Shown: positions 54,933-64,000, counted from the first letter of the stretch. The stretch: 64,000 nt of DNA from Algoriphagus ornithinivorans (GCF_900115305.1 NZ_FOVW01000002.1:62001-126000), one strand, 5' to 3'. A program made the numbers and translations. Notes: generated by a model not told the origin, from the sequence alone.

Positions 54933-54946
54933 CGAAAACGTTTGCG
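54933..54946. promoter_or_regulatory. LacI-type operator between uxaC and lacI-like gene
   Basis: CGAAAACGTTTGCG is a 14-bp palindrome with one mismatched pair, centred on CG as LacI-family operators are. It lies 79 bp upstream of uxaC and 83 bp upstream of the LacI-family gene, so one regulator could control both. Sequence seen; binding is inferred. Confidence 0.6.
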
Positions 54947-55028
54947 AAATTTTCCGAACCATTTTACCAAGTGAGCGAAAATGATTCGTATTTTCAATGA
55001 CTTTTATACTAACAAACCCAAAATAGTC

Positions 55029-56051
55029 ATGAATAATGGAATCAGTCTCAAAGAACTGGCAGCTGAGTTGAATTTGGCGCCATCTACCGTATCCAGGGCT
55101 TTAAATGACAGTTACGAAATTTCCGAAGCCACCAAAAAAAAGGTGATTAGCATGGCGGAAAAACTGAATTATCAGCCTAATCCATTTGCCAGAAGTTTGA
55201 GGGAGAATAAGAGTAAAACCATTGCAGTTATTATCCCTGAGCGTATCAATTACTTTTTCTCTCAGGTGATCGATGGAATCGAAGAAATTACTTCTGAGCA
55301 TGGCTATCATTTGCTGGTCTACAGTACCCACGAGGATGTAGAGAAAGAAAAGAAAATCCTCTCTTTGCTTCAAAATGGCAGAGCTGATGCAATAGTCATG
55401 TCTGTTTCCAGCCAAACAAGTGATGTTTCTCATTTGAAGCGCTTGCATGATAGAGGTTTGCCTATATTATTTTTCGATCGAATTTGTTCAGAAATTCCAA
55501 CTACCAAATTCATCACCAATGACTATGAAAGTGCTTTCGAAGGGACTAAGCATTTGATTCAGCAAGGATGTAAAAAGATCGCATTTTTAATGCTGAGTAA
55601 AGAACTTTCCATCACCAAAGAAAGGCATAGAGGCTATGTGGATGCCTTGAAAATGGCTGGAATGGAACCTGAACCCGCATTTAGCCTGCATTGCTGTCAT
55701 AGTGATGAAGATAATACTCAGTTGATTAGAGAGTTGCTGCTGTCCTCTAACAGACCGGATGGCATTTTATCATCAGTTGAAAAATTGGCTTTGGCCACTT
55801 ATCAGGCAGTCAAAAAAACAAACTTGAGCATTCCGGATGATTTGAAGATTATTTCCTTCTCGAATATGAGTATTGCCGGATTGCTAAATCCATCCCTAAC
55901 TACTATCACTCAACCTGCAGAAACTATAGGGGAGGAGTGTGCAAAGCTTTTAATCAAAAAACTGACGAAGCCCAGACAACCCGATCTTTTGAATCAGGTG
56001 ATTACCATTCCCAGTAAAATTACGATTAGGGAGTCGACACTTGTGAGATAA
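55029..56051 (+). CDS. LacI-family transcriptional regulator
   Basis: This 340-aa regulator has the N-terminal HTH (SLKELAAELNLAPSTVSRAL), hinge helix (YQPNPFARSLR) and a periplasmic-binding-like sensor domain (about 60-335; TIAVIIPERINYFFSQVIDGIEE). The frame begins at 54981, but the ATG at 55029 gives the standard start. Divergent from the uxaC operon, with an operator-like palindrome between; likely represses it in the absence of a uronate-derived inducer. The inducer is unknown. It may also govern susC. Confidence 0.93.
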   Translation: MNNGISLKELAAELNLAPSTVSRALNDSYEISEATKKKVISMAEKLNYQPNPFARSLRENKSKTIAVIIPERINYFFSQVIDGIEEITSEHGYHLLVYSTHEDVEKEKKILSLLQNGRADAIVMSVSSQTSDVSHLKRLHDRGLPILFFDRICSEIPTTKFITNDYESAFEGTKHLIQQGCKKIAFLMLSKELSITKERHRGYVDALKMAGMEPEPAFSLHCCHSDEDNTQLIRELLLSSNRPDGILSSVEKLALATYQAVKKTNLSIPDDLKIISFSNMSIAGLLNPSLTTITQPAETIGEECAKLLIKKLTKPRQPDLLNQVITIPSKITIRESTLVR

Positions 56052-56097
56052 AAGGTTTAGAAATTATTAGTCAACTTTAGTGTGCTGGAAATAAAAA

Positions 56098-56128
56098 AAA
56101 CTGCTCCGAAAATCGAAGCAGTTTTTTG
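56098..56128 (+). terminator. Terminator of LacI-family gene
   Basis: CTGCT-C-CGA-AAA-TCG-A-AGCAG with A-rich left and TTTTTT right arm at 56101-56127. It separates the regulator from the convergent SusD gene. Confidence 0.78.
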
Positions 56129-56147
56129 TTTGAAAACCAGCTAATTT

Positions 56148-57821
56148 TTAATAACCGGGGTTTTGAGGGAAAGCACTTGCTCCACCTTCAGCCCGGTCTA
56201 TTTGATTTTGAGGTATAGGTCTAAGGGTATGGAAATCCTGAATATTTGGAGCTCCCTGAGGGTTGTATGCCTTAACTCTTTCTACCAAAATTCCCCAGCG
56301 TTTCAAGTCTAACCATCTAGTTTGTTCGCCAATCAATTCTCTTGCTCTTTCTTCAGTCAAAAATTCGAAAGTCATCTGAGATGGAGTAATTTCCATTTGA
56401 CTACTTCTTCCTGGAAAAGCAGCTCTTCTTCTTACCACATTGATGGTTTCTGTAGCTTCAGCAACTTTTCCCTGTCTGAATTGTGTTTCAGCTAAAAGTA
56501 GGTAAGTGTCGGCAAGACGCATGGCGATATAGTCTCTTCCACCTTCAAACTGAGTTCTATCTACTCTTCCTGGATCTAAATGTTTGTTTAAGGATGGATA
56601 CAGCTTTTCGGTATATCTACTTGGGGTAAGAACCTGGTAGGGCTTTTTCGCTTGCTCATCCAAAGGCATTTCAAACCCGGGTAGATAAATGGTTGTGTCT
56701 CCTTGCGCAAAGGTTACTTTCTGCTTTGTCGGGTCAAAGGTGGTATTGTATGTACCTGGTCTATTGGCAAGAAAATGATCAACAAATGATTTTTTATACC
56801 TACTGTCATTTACTCTTTCTCCAAATACAGTTTCCAAGCAATAAGTAGTTGGCTTATAGCGCTTGAAAGGCCTTCCATTTTGAGTATCCCGAATCATACC
56901 TGGTTGGATATCATATTCCATCAAGAAGAAAACATGAGCATTATTGCCGCCACCATTGGTAAGAGGGTCTCTGGTATATTGAACCGACCAGATTACCTCA
57001 TCGTTGATCTCATTTCCAAAGCGATGTACATTTCCAAAATCAGGTAATAATCGTAATCCGTAATTATTAATTACATTTTTCAATAAAGGTTCTGCTGACG
57101 CATAATCTGCTGCGCTGCCTGCAGGTGAAGTTGCACGGGTTATATAAACTCTTCCCAGTAAATGCTCTGCAGCAGGTCTGGTTGCTCTTCCGTAATCGCT
57201 TGATTTAGCCTTGGCCTCCAGATTAGGGATGGCTTCCTGAAGATCTTGAATGATTGCAGCATAAACTTCGGAAACAGGTGCTCTGCTTACTTCTTTGGTA
57301 GGAACTCTGGTTTCGGATAATTGAAGGTCCACTGCTCCAAAAAGTTGTACCAATAAGAAATAGTGATGAGCTCTTATAAATTTAGCTTCTGCAACCCTCT
57401 GAGCTTTTAATTGGGAGGACATTCCGGTTACGTTCTCGGCTCTTTCAATTACAGCATTGCAGGTATTGATACCTCTGTACAATTCATCCCAAAGCTCACG
57501 AACATGTCCATTCTGAGAGTCAAATTGATTGGTATAGGTATTCATAAATTTCCAGCTACCGTCTGATCCATTGGTATAAATGTCGGTTCCGAAAATGCTG
57601 AAATTGTTTCCTCTTTCTGTTCCATACCAACTCCTCATTGTACTGTAGGCTGCATTTATGCCGTCATTTAGACCTTTTGGAGTGTTGAGGTAATTGTTCC
57701 CGATTTGTGAAATGACATCCTCCTCCAATAATCCATCGCAGGAAACAGCCATGGAGATGCTCAAAGCCAAAAAACAGGCTTTAGCTCCATACTTTATATT
57801 ATTGATTAATTGCTTATTCAT
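56148..57821 (-). CDS. RagB/SusD nutrient-binding lipoprotein
   Basis: This 557-aa surface lipoprotein lies after a signal peptide ending at VSCDG (Cys about residue 28). It has TPR-like helices with SusD features: MRSWYGTERGNNFSIFGTDI in the N-terminal part, EAKFIRAHHYFLLVQLFGAVDL in the middle, FLTEERARELIGEQTRWLDLKRW near the end. It holds ligand over the SusC pore. Starts 17 bp after the susC stop, so they form one operon. Substrate probably uronate-containing, inferred from neighbours. Confidence 0.95.
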   Translation of the reverse strand: MNKQLINNIKYGAKACFLALSISMAVSCDGLLEEDVISQIGNNYLNTPKGLNDGINAAYSTMRSWYGTERGNNFSIFGTDIYTNGSDGSWKFMNTYTNQFDSQNGHVRELWDELYRGINTCNAVIERAENVTGMSSQLKAQRVAEAKFIRAHHYFLLVQLFGAVDLQLSETRVPTKEVSRAPVSEVYAAIIQDLQEAIPNLEAKAKSSDYGRATRPAAEHLLGRVYITRATSPAGSAADYASAEPLLKNVINNYGLRLLPDFGNVHRFGNEINDEVIWSVQYTRDPLTNGGGNNAHVFFLMEYDIQPGMIRDTQNGRPFKRYKPTTYCLETVFGERVNDSRYKKSFVDHFLANRPGTYNTTFDPTKQKVTFAQGDTTIYLPGFEMPLDEQAKKPYQVLTPSRYTEKLYPSLNKHLDPGRVDRTQFEGGRDYIAMRLADTYLLLAETQFRQGKVAEATETINVVRRRAAFPGRSSQMEITPSQMTFEFLTEERARELIGEQTRWLDLKRWGILVERVKAYNPQGAPNIQDFHTLRPIPQNQIDRAEGGASAFPQNPGY

Positions 57822-57838
57822 GAGATTGATTTTTCTGA

Positions 57839-60800
57839 TTAAAACTTTGCATTGATTCCAAAAGTAAACTGGGTAACAGCAGGGGATATGTTAGCATTAA
57901 CTACTCCACCTTCGACCCCTTGCTCTCCATCTATGAAAACCTCTGGATCTATACCCTTATGCTTTGTTCTGTACTCTGAGAATATAAAGGGTTGCTGAAT
58001 ACTGCTATAAATTCGCAGGCTTTGCAAACCAATTTTTTTAACTGCTTCTTGAGAGAAACTATATCCAAAATTGATATTTCTAACCTTCACGAAAGTTCCG
58101 CTGAAGTAGGACATAGAAGTATTATATTTCGGACGTTCTTGATTTTGATTTGGCCTTGGATAATCATTAGTCGGATTATTAGGAGTCCAATAATTCACGG
58201 CTAGGTTATTATATCTTCCAAACAGCGTATTGAAATTGTCATGGAAGGCTGATCTGATCATGGAACCAAATCTTCCAAATATGAAGAAGTTGAAATCAAA
58301 GCCTTTGTAGGCAAAACGATTAGTCATACCGATTGAGAAATCAGGGACTGCTGAGCCTAAAAATTGTCTGTCATCTGCATTGATTCTTCCATCGCCGTTG
58401 AAATCTTCCACCTTGATTTCGCCAGGAACATCGCCAAATGAATTAGCTACATCAGCTTCGCTCAATTGCCAAATTCCAACTTTCTTCAAGTCGTAAAATA
58501 CAGTCAATGGTCGCCCAATAAATCTACCAGCAGCGATATCATCTCCGTTAGGTAGTGAAATGATTTCTTCTCGGTTTCTTGTGAAAATCAGGTCTGTGGA
58601 CCAGGTGAAATCTCCTTTTTCAACATTTAAGGTAGATAGAGTTAATTCAATTCCCCGATTTTGTGTTTCTCCAATATTGGTAATAAAACCTCCAAATCCG
58701 GTTGAATTCGGCAATGGTTGAGGTGCCAAAAGATCGGAAGTATTGGTGACGTAATATTCCAAAGCACCTATTACTCTTCCTTTCCAAAGGGCAAAATCAA
58801 CCCCAGTATTAAATGTTGTAGAAGTCTCCCATCTCAAATCCGGGTTACCAATTGAGTTTGGACGATAACCAAATGCAGGAGTATTATCAAAAGCATAAGT
58901 AGTACGACCAAGAAGTGCTTGCGTTTGATAAGGATTGATTGCTTGATTTCCAATCGATCCATAAGAGACTCTCAGTTTCAATTGATCTACGGATGAGGAA
59001 TTTTTCAGGAAAGCTTCCTCAGATAAATTCCAGCCAACTGCCACAGAAGGGAATACCCCGTACCTATTGTTTTCTCCAAATCTTGAGCTACCGTCAGCCC
59101 TTACAGTACCTGTTAGAAGGAGTTTGTTTTTATAATCATAATTAACCCTTCCCATGAATGACATCAAAGCCCATTGAACCAAATTTGTGTTTGCTCCTGT
59201 GATTTGGGAAGCATCTCCTAAACGATGGAATAGTTGAGACTCTGCTGGTATGCCTAGTACACTTACAGTTGTCTGCTCAAAATTGTCTTTTTGAATGGAC
59301 TGAAGAGCGGTGATGTTGATATTATGATCCTGATTGAATTTTTTAGTGTATGTCAGGATATTTTCTAGCGTGTAATTGAATCGAAAACGCTCATTAACAC
59401 TTCCTGTAGCTGCCCCACCACGTCTTGCATTGGTTTGAGATCCTGTGAATCTTCCAGACCTGGCTATGTTAAAATCAGGACCAAAAACAAACCTGTATGT
59501 CAAACCTTCTGCAATTTGCCAATTGGCATAAATGGAATTGAAGATCCTGTATCTTTTGGTAAGATCGACTTGGGCTCCTGGTACAACTTCTGCAAAAGGG
59601 TTGGTTCTCAGACCATCAGACGTAGGTAAAAAGATCAAATTACCCTCATCATCAAAAGGCTTACCTAATGGATTTTCTTGCAGTGCACCACCTAGTGGGT
59701 TAAAGTCTTCTCCATTTCTTTCACTGTAAGATACTAGGGTGGAGGTTCCTATCTTAAACTTATCATTGATTTGATGATCGATATTCACCCTAAATGTATA
59801 CCGGCTAAAATCCTGATTGATTACTACTCCCTTGTCATTGAAGTAGTTGGCGGAAACAAAGAAGGTGGTTTTATCACTCCCCCCACTTACTCCAATTTGA
59901 TGACTTTGGATTGCACCGGTGCGAAGTAGACCTCCGATATAATCGGTGCTTCTTCCCATGGCTAAGCTTTCTAATTCTACTGGTTCAAAAATATTTGCAT
60001 CAGCTTCTGGAGTGGCCGGACCTTCAGGGTAGTTTCCTGTAGCTCTTCTGGACTCTCTTTTGTATTCTGCGAAAGCAGGTCCATCAAAAACTTCAATTCT
60101 TCCCAATTCTTCATTGATTCCATAATAGGAGTCTAAAGACACTACTGTTTTACCTTTTGTACCTCTTTTAGTAGTGATTAAAACCACTCCATTCGCACCT
60201 CTTGAACCATAGATAGCTGTTGCAGAGGCATCTTTCAGAACTTCCATGGAAGTAATGTCCTGAGGGTTGATGTCATCCAATCCACCTACAATCGGAATTC
60301 CGTCTACTACATACAAAGGTTCGTTGGATGCATTGAATGATCGTCTTCCTCTGATACGAACCTGAGGTGCTGAGCCTGGCTTTGATCCGGGCTGTGTAAC
60401 ATCAACTCCAGCAGCTCTCCCTTGTAATGCCTGCCTGGCATCGGTGATTGGGAGCTCTTGGATTTCTTTGTTTCCAACTGAAGAAATTGCACCTGTCAGT
60501 TGACTTTTCTTGGCTGTTCCGTATCCTACCACAATCACTTCTTCCAAATCAGATAAATCTGGATTGAGGCTTACATTAATAGTAGTCTGATTACCAACTG
60601 TAACCTCTTTTGGGTCATAGCCAATAAAAGAAAATACTAAAACCCCGGTTGAAGGGGCTGAGATGGAATACTTTCCATCTAAGTCGGAGGTTGTGCCGCG
60701 GGTAGTTCCTTTCAATAGAATGGTCACCCCGGGAAGGGGATATCCGGTTTCGTCGGAAACGGTTCCGCTTACTTGCTGGTCTTGTGCTTTTGCCTGGAAT

Positions 60801-60856
60801 ACACCAAGCAAAAGAAAAAGCACTACCGTGAGGTAAGTGTAAAATTTTGGACGCAT
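57839..60856 (-). CDS. SusC/RagA TonB-dependent outer-membrane transporter
   Basis: This 1005-aa protein has a signal peptide (cleaved near AKAQ), a carboxypeptidase-D-like regulatory domain (about 28-110: VSGTVSDETGYPLPGVTILL), a TonB-box/plug start (EEVIVVGYG), a plug, and a 22-strand barrel. It imports oligosaccharides with SusD. No SusE-like protein, glycoside hydrolase or polysaccharide lyase lies within the window, so the locus looks incomplete or takes up ready-made oligomers. A 335-bp upstream region contains an operator-like palindrome. Confidence 0.95.
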   Translation of the reverse strand: MRPKFYTYLTVVLFLLLGVFQAKAQDQQVSGTVSDETGYPLPGVTILLKGTTRGTTSDLDGKYSISAPSTGVLVFSFIGYDPKEVTVGNQTTINVSLNPDLSDLEEVIVVGYGTAKKSQLTGAISSVGNKEIQELPITDARQALQGRAAGVDVTQPGSKPGSAPQVRIRGRRSFNASNEPLYVVDGIPIVGGLDDINPQDITSMEVLKDASATAIYGSRGANGVVLITTKRGTKGKTVVSLDSYYGINEELGRIEVFDGPAFAEYKRESRRATGNYPEGPATPEADANIFEPVELESLAMGRSTDYIGGLLRTGAIQSHQIGVSGGSDKTTFFVSANYFNDKGVVINQDFSRYTFRVNIDHQINDKFKIGTSTLVSYSERNGEDFNPLGGALQENPLGKPFDDEGNLIFLPTSDGLRTNPFAEVVPGAQVDLTKRYRIFNSIYANWQIAEGLTYRFVFGPDFNIARSGRFTGSQTNARRGGAATGSVNERFRFNYTLENILTYTKKFNQDHNINITALQSIQKDNFEQTTVSVLGIPAESQLFHRLGDASQITGANTNLVQWALMSFMGRVNYDYKNKLLLTGTVRADGSSRFGENNRYGVFPSVAVGWNLSEEAFLKNSSSVDQLKLRVSYGSIGNQAINPYQTQALLGRTTYAFDNTPAFGYRPNSIGNPDLRWETSTTFNTGVDFALWKGRVIGALEYYVTNTSDLLAPQPLPNSTGFGGFITNIGETQNRGIELTLSTLNVEKGDFTWSTDLIFTRNREEIISLPNGDDIAAGRFIGRPLTVFYDLKKVGIWQLSEADVANSFGDVPGEIKVEDFNGDGRINADDRQFLGSAVPDFSIGMTNRFAYKGFDFNFFIFGRFGSMIRSAFHDNFNTLFGRYNNLAVNYWTPNNPTNDYPRPNQNQERPKYNTSMSYFSGTFVKVRNINFGYSFSQEAVKKIGLQSLRIYSSIQQPFIFSEYRTKHKGIDPEVFIDGEQGVEGGVVNANISPAVTQFTFGINAKF

Positions 60857-61191
60857 TGGATAAGGGTTTATTGTTAATTGATAGATAGATTATGGTTATA
60901 AATAGAGTTTTTCTAATGTGTATTAATGATACTTTAGAACTTTATTTATGATTATAATTTACCTATATATAAAACCCATAGCAAGGTGTCTAATAGTATA
61001 GATTACGGAATCGATTTCGTTTGCAAATAGCTATAAATCAGTTAAATAGTATTTTTCCAAGAATTATAAAAGATTATGAATGAGTTTGAAAAATAAAATT
61101 AGTCAATGGCATAAAATATCGTGTCAGGAAATAAAAAAAGGAAGACCAAATTATATAATTCAATCTTCCTTTTTTTGTTAATCAATATAAA
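60857..61191. promoter_or_regulatory. susC upstream region with operator-like palindrome
   Basis: This 335-bp A+T-rich gap holds the susC promoter. ACGGAATCGATTTCGT at 61005-61020 is a 16-bp palindrome with one mismatch, centred on CG like LacI-family sites, 149 bp upstream of the susC start. It shares the CG-centred pattern, but not the core, of the site at 54933. A terminator (see 61133-61176) lies to the right. No promoter box is convincing and no small gene is seen. Confidence 0.5.
61133..61176 (-). terminator. Terminator of Gfo/Idh operon
   Basis: AAAAAAAGGAAGA (61133-61145) and TCTTCCTTTTTTT (61164-61176) form a 13-bp stem with an 18-nt loop. It ends about 15 bp from the stop of the Gfo/Idh gene, so transcription from the right should end here before the susC promoter. 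Confidence 0.82.
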
Positions 61192-62541
61192 TTAAACCTT
61201 GGGAGGTTCCCAACCTTTTTCATATTGACGTGTCCATAAGGCCATGGCAGCTTTGGAGTTGGTGATATGACCATTTTTGGGATCACATTGTAATATTTCA
61301 CCAGTTCTTGAAGCAATATTGGCTAAATGACAAAGCAGAGTACTTACAGCACCTTCTTCTATATTGGAGTTTTGTTTTTCTTTTCCTCTGACCGCGTTAA
61401 AGAAGTTGACCACGTGAGTGGTACTCATGTCGCCACCACCTCCGAGTTGCGTACCACCTTCGGAACCAGAAGATTGACTATCCTTAATCAGTTTTCCATT
61501 TCGATCAAAGTGCTTGTAGCCATTTCTATTGACAAATACACTTCCTTCAGAACCGTAGATGATTGTCCCTCTATCTGCTCCATAAGTATTCAGACCATTT
61601 CTACTTTTACCGTCCCATGTGATCGTCTTGTCTTTACCAAACTTAAAAGTTGCTTCCATGGTATCGTACATAGTCCAGCCATCATCCACAAAATGATACT
61701 TTCCAGAATCAACCATGACCTGTGAAGGATAATCTACTTGCAAAGCCCATCTTGCTACATCTAATTCATGGGTAGCATTATTACCTGTCTCTGCAGTGCC
61801 ATAATCCCAACCGTACCAGTGCCAATTGTAATCCCAAGTGTCATGAGTGTATGCTCTCCTTGGAGCGGGACCTTGAAACATTTCCCAATCCAAACCTTCA
61901 GGCACTGGAGCAGGAGAGGGGTTGACTACTCTTCCACGCTGATTACTGTAAAAGGCAACTGCTTTATAAGCTTTACCGATTGCTCCATTATGAATGGCGG
62001 CAATGATTTCTCTACTTTCAGGAGCTGAGCGTTGCTGATTTCCCATTTGAACTACCTTATTGTATTTCTTCTGTAAGGCAATCAACAATTCTCCCTCTTT
62101 TGGATTATGGGAGCATGGCTTTTCAACGTATACGTGTTTTCCTCTTTCCATTGCAAGCCATGTTCCAGGTGCATGCCAATGATCCGGAGTAGCATTGATC
62201 AAAACATCCAAGTCCTTGTCCTCCAAAACCTTCATGATGTTCCCTTCCAATTTGGGCTGATAAGAAATATGCTTGGAAAAATTGCCTGCTGCTTTGGTCA
62301 TTTGGCTTTGCATTACATCACAGAGGTATAGCAAATTTACATTGCTGGATTCCAAAGCGATTGGCTCGTAAAAAGCTCCCAATCTTCTTCCCAAACCAGC
62401 AATGGCTACATTCAATCGTTCATTGGCACCAATGATTCTACCATAGGATTTGGCTGAAAAGCCCACAGCTCCCAAAGCCGATAAGCCTAGGGTGGCTGCC
62501 GTGCTTTTCTTGATAAACTCTCTTCTATTTTGCTTGCTCAT
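61192..62541 (-). CDS. Gfo/Idh/MocA-family oxidoreductase, Tat-exported
   Basis: A 449-aa oxidoreductase with a twin-arginine signal (NRREFIKKSTAATLGLSALG), a Rossmann fold (VAIAGLGRRLGA) and the EKP motif in YVEKPCSHN, with the C-terminal substrate domain following (WHWYGWDYGTAETGNN). The Tat signal implies a folded cofactor-bearing enzyme in the periplasm. Family members oxidise sugar hydroxyls; in other Bacteroidota they pair with DUF1080 proteins in 3-keto-glycoside chemistry. Substrate unknown. The next gene starts 12 bp away. Confidence 0.88.
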   Translation of the reverse strand: MSKQNRREFIKKSTAATLGLSALGAVGFSAKSYGRIIGANERLNVAIAGLGRRLGAFYEPIALESSNVNLLYLCDVMQSQMTKAAGNFSKHISYQPKLEGNIMKVLEDKDLDVLINATPDHWHAPGTWLAMERGKHVYVEKPCSHNPKEGELLIALQKKYNKVVQMGNQQRSAPESREIIAAIHNGAIGKAYKAVAFYSNQRGRVVNPSPAPVPEGLDWEMFQGPAPRRAYTHDTWDYNWHWYGWDYGTAETGNNATHELDVARWALQVDYPSQVMVDSGKYHFVDDGWTMYDTMEATFKFGKDKTITWDGKSRNGLNTYGADRGTIIYGSEGSVFVNRNGYKHFDRNGKLIKDSQSSGSEGGTQLGGGGDMSTTHVVNFFNAVRGKEKQNSNIEEGAVSTLLCHLANIASRTGEILQCDPKNGHITNSKAAMALWTRQYEKGWEPPKV

Positions 62542-62553
62542 GGTTTTTGGGTC

Positions 62554-63939
62554 TTAGTTCAATGTTTTGATTTTGATATTTTTAAAGCTGACTTCATCAC
62601 CATGATCCTGCAAAAGGATATGGCCCTGCTCTGCCTCGCCAAAGTTTTCCCAGATTTTATACTTACTGATTGCCACAAGGTCTTTGTACTCCTGGGATCC
62701 TCTGACATATTCTACTACTTTGATGCCGTTGAGATAATGTTCCACTTTATTATCAGGATGCACGACTATTCTACCCTTATTCCATTCTCCGATTGGCTTC
62801 AAAAATCTTGGTTGCTTTTCTGCTTTGATCAAATCATACAAGGAAGCTAAGGTTCTGTTACCTTCTCTTCCCATTTTGGCATCAGGATGTCTTTCATCAT
62901 CCAAAATCTGATATTCCAAGCCAATAGCTGAACCTGAATTTTCTTCCTTCAAAGTGACAAAATATTTCACTCCACTATTGGCTCCTTCTGTTAATTTGAA
63001 ATCAAAAGCTAAGTCAAAAGCACTAAACTCTTCCGTTGTCACGATGTCTCCTGCATGGGTAGACTCACCGCCACCTGAAGCAGCAATGGTTAATATTCCA
63101 TCAGTCACAGACCAACCGAAATCAGGGAAGCTGTCTTTATAGGCTCCAACCCATCCTTCTGAGTTTTGACCATTAAATAAAAGTCTCCAACCCTGAGTTT
63201 TTTCATAATCTGTCAACTCATTCAGACGGTTATTGACCACGAAAATGTCTTTGTTGAAAGGTTGAGGATCTAGGTTTTCTGTTTTGATCCTTACATTTCT
63301 GAAATAGGTTTTTCGACCTGCATCTTCTGGCTTTTGGATACTATGAACCTGAAGACCAACAAAACCGCTTTTATCCATATCATCCACTACGTAGGCGACT
63401 TCCTGTCCATTCAACCAGGTTTTGATTTCATCCCCAATTACTTCAATTCTATATTGATTGTATTCACCTAATTTGAAAGCTGATTTAGCTTCAGGATTGA
63501 GCTCCAAGGGATAAAGCCACCCTCTTCTGGCTTCATCATATATACCAGCTGACCAAGCTCGCTCGGTTGGGTCCGCCTCAATTTGGTAGCCGTATACTAA
63601 TCCTTTTCCGTCTCTGCCATCGGGATCAAATTGTCCTCTAGCCATCACTCCTGAATTGGAGGAAACATGCTCTACCTTAAGCTCTAGCTCAAGAATAAAA
63701 TCTCCGAATGTTTCCTCTGTGATTAAAAATGTATTGGGAGAGCCAGCAACTGCGGTTCCAATGATTTCGCCATTTTCTACAGCAAAAGAGGCTGTTCCGG
63801 CAACTGCCTTCCAACCGCTTAAATCTTCTCCATTAAATAGGTTTTTCCATCCATCCGCGTTTTCTTTTTCACCGGAAGAACATGAAAAAAGGAAAATACT
63901 ACTGAGAAGGGCAAGGGTGTAAATTGATTTTATCTTCAT
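62554..63939 (-). CDS. Tandem DUF1080 (3-keto-glycoside hydrolase-like) lipoprotein
   Basis: This 461-aa lipoprotein (signal ending at FLFSCSSG) has two DUF1080 jelly-roll domains, about 30-225 and 248-460. Each begins with a W-x-x-LFNG motif (GWKNLFNGEDLSGW; GWRLLFNGQNSEGW) and closes with a FKN/FRNVRIK strand. The family includes 3-keto-disaccharide hydrolases and lyases. The Gfo/Idh oxidoreductase follows 12 bp later on the same strand, so an oxidise-then-cleave pathway in the periplasm is plausible. Specificity unknown. The start of this operon is near the window edge. Confidence 0.86.
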   Translation of the reverse strand: MKIKSIYTLALLSSIFLFSCSSGEKENADGWKNLFNGEDLSGWKAVAGTASFAVENGEIIGTAVAGSPNTFLITEETFGDFILELELKVEHVSSNSGVMARGQFDPDGRDGKGLVYGYQIEADPTERAWSAGIYDEARRGWLYPLELNPEAKSAFKLGEYNQYRIEVIGDEIKTWLNGQEVAYVVDDMDKSGFVGLQVHSIQKPEDAGRKTYFRNVRIKTENLDPQPFNKDIFVVNNRLNELTDYEKTQGWRLLFNGQNSEGWVGAYKDSFPDFGWSVTDGILTIAASGGGESTHAGDIVTTEEFSAFDLAFDFKLTEGANSGVKYFVTLKEENSGSAIGLEYQILDDERHPDAKMGREGNRTLASLYDLIKAEKQPRFLKPIGEWNKGRIVVHPDNKVEHYLNGIKVVEYVRGSQEYKDLVAISKYKIWENFGEAEQGHILLQDHGDEVSFKNIKIKTLN

Positions 63940-64000
63940 GCAAAGTCTTGTTTATTCATTCTAAATTGAAAATTTCGAGGCTTAGGTACAAGCTGAGTCT
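63940..64000. other. Window-end upstream region
   Basis: The last 61 bp contain no gene; they are probably the 5' region of the DUF1080 operon or the gap to a gene outside the window. Confidence 0.5.

Overview
The window reads as a chromosomal segment of an aquatic, aerobic Bacteroidota bacterium. It looks most like the Cytophagales (Cyclobacteriaceae / Algoriphagus-type). The grounds are a SusC/SusD pair, lipoproteins with LxxC-type signals, DUF3078 and CHAT proteins, an rhodopsin next to a CrtY-type lycopene cyclase and a Blh dioxygenase, A+T-rich intergenic DNA and few Shine-Dalgarno sites. The genus is inference. No phage, transposase, integrase, plasmid gene, rRNA or CRISPR array was seen. 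One tRNA is present.

Layout. 1-7.5 kb: a tightly overlapping minus-strand operon (REC-HPt regulator, receiver, 92-aa protein, MBL hydrolase, RqcH/NFACT protein) faces miaA, followed by a small membrane protein, pfkA and an aldo/keto reductase. 7.5-13.8 kb: two Ntn-hydrolase (penicillin-acylase-family) genes flank msrB, then about 1 kb of structured non-coding repeats. 13.8-19.8 kb: small membrane and zinc-ribbon proteins, a class III aminotransferase, an rRNA-type methyltransferase, an SDR, a GlsA/GlsB-like acyltransferase pair (amino-acid lipids) and a CoA-binding protein. 19.7-22.5 kb: the rhodopsin-crtY-blh light-harvesting cassette, with an intrinsic terminator directly after the rhodopsin gene. 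22.9-34.2 kb: housekeeping genes (gyrB, ppk1, an SLC13 permease, DUF202, DUF3078, tRNA-Arg, sucC, a LolD-like ATPase, a Bcp peroxiredoxin, an EamA transporter). 34.3-40.1 kb: a periplasmic TPR-CHAT protease-like protein with a partner lipoprotein, convergent with another lipoprotein and an ECF sigma / anti-sigma pair. 40.3-48.9 kb: NAD salvage (pncB-pncA), a thioesterase, a small exported protein with a structured leader, a kinase-like protein, fatty-acid activation and oxidation genes, and UDP-glucuronate decarboxylase. 49.0-64.0 kb: a uronate-use locus (uxaC, SDR, uxuA, acetyltransferase, acyl-CoA dehydrogenase) with a divergent LacI regulator, SusC/SusD uptake, and a Gfo/Idh oxidoreductase plus a tandem DUF1080 protein.

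How they fit together. The rhodopsin cassette would use beta-carotene made elsewhere: CrtY closes lycopene rings, Blh cleaves beta-carotene to retinal, and the opsin pumps protons. The opsin has the D-T-E proton-pump residues, a green-tuning Met, and a Gly at the position that opens the carotenoid-antenna fenestration in xanthorhodopsin. The uronate locus links outer-membrane uptake (SusCD) to cytoplasmic conversion of glucuronate to 2-keto-3-deoxygluconate, under a LacI regulator with a visible operator-like palindrome. The least described set is the CHAT / sigma / anti-sigma / lipoprotein neighbourhood, where a periplasmic protease-like protein lies beside a membrane-spanning anti-sigma factor. 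The other poorly understood element is the tandem structured repeat at 13.2-13.8 kb, whose two copies keep a hairpin with different stem sequences.
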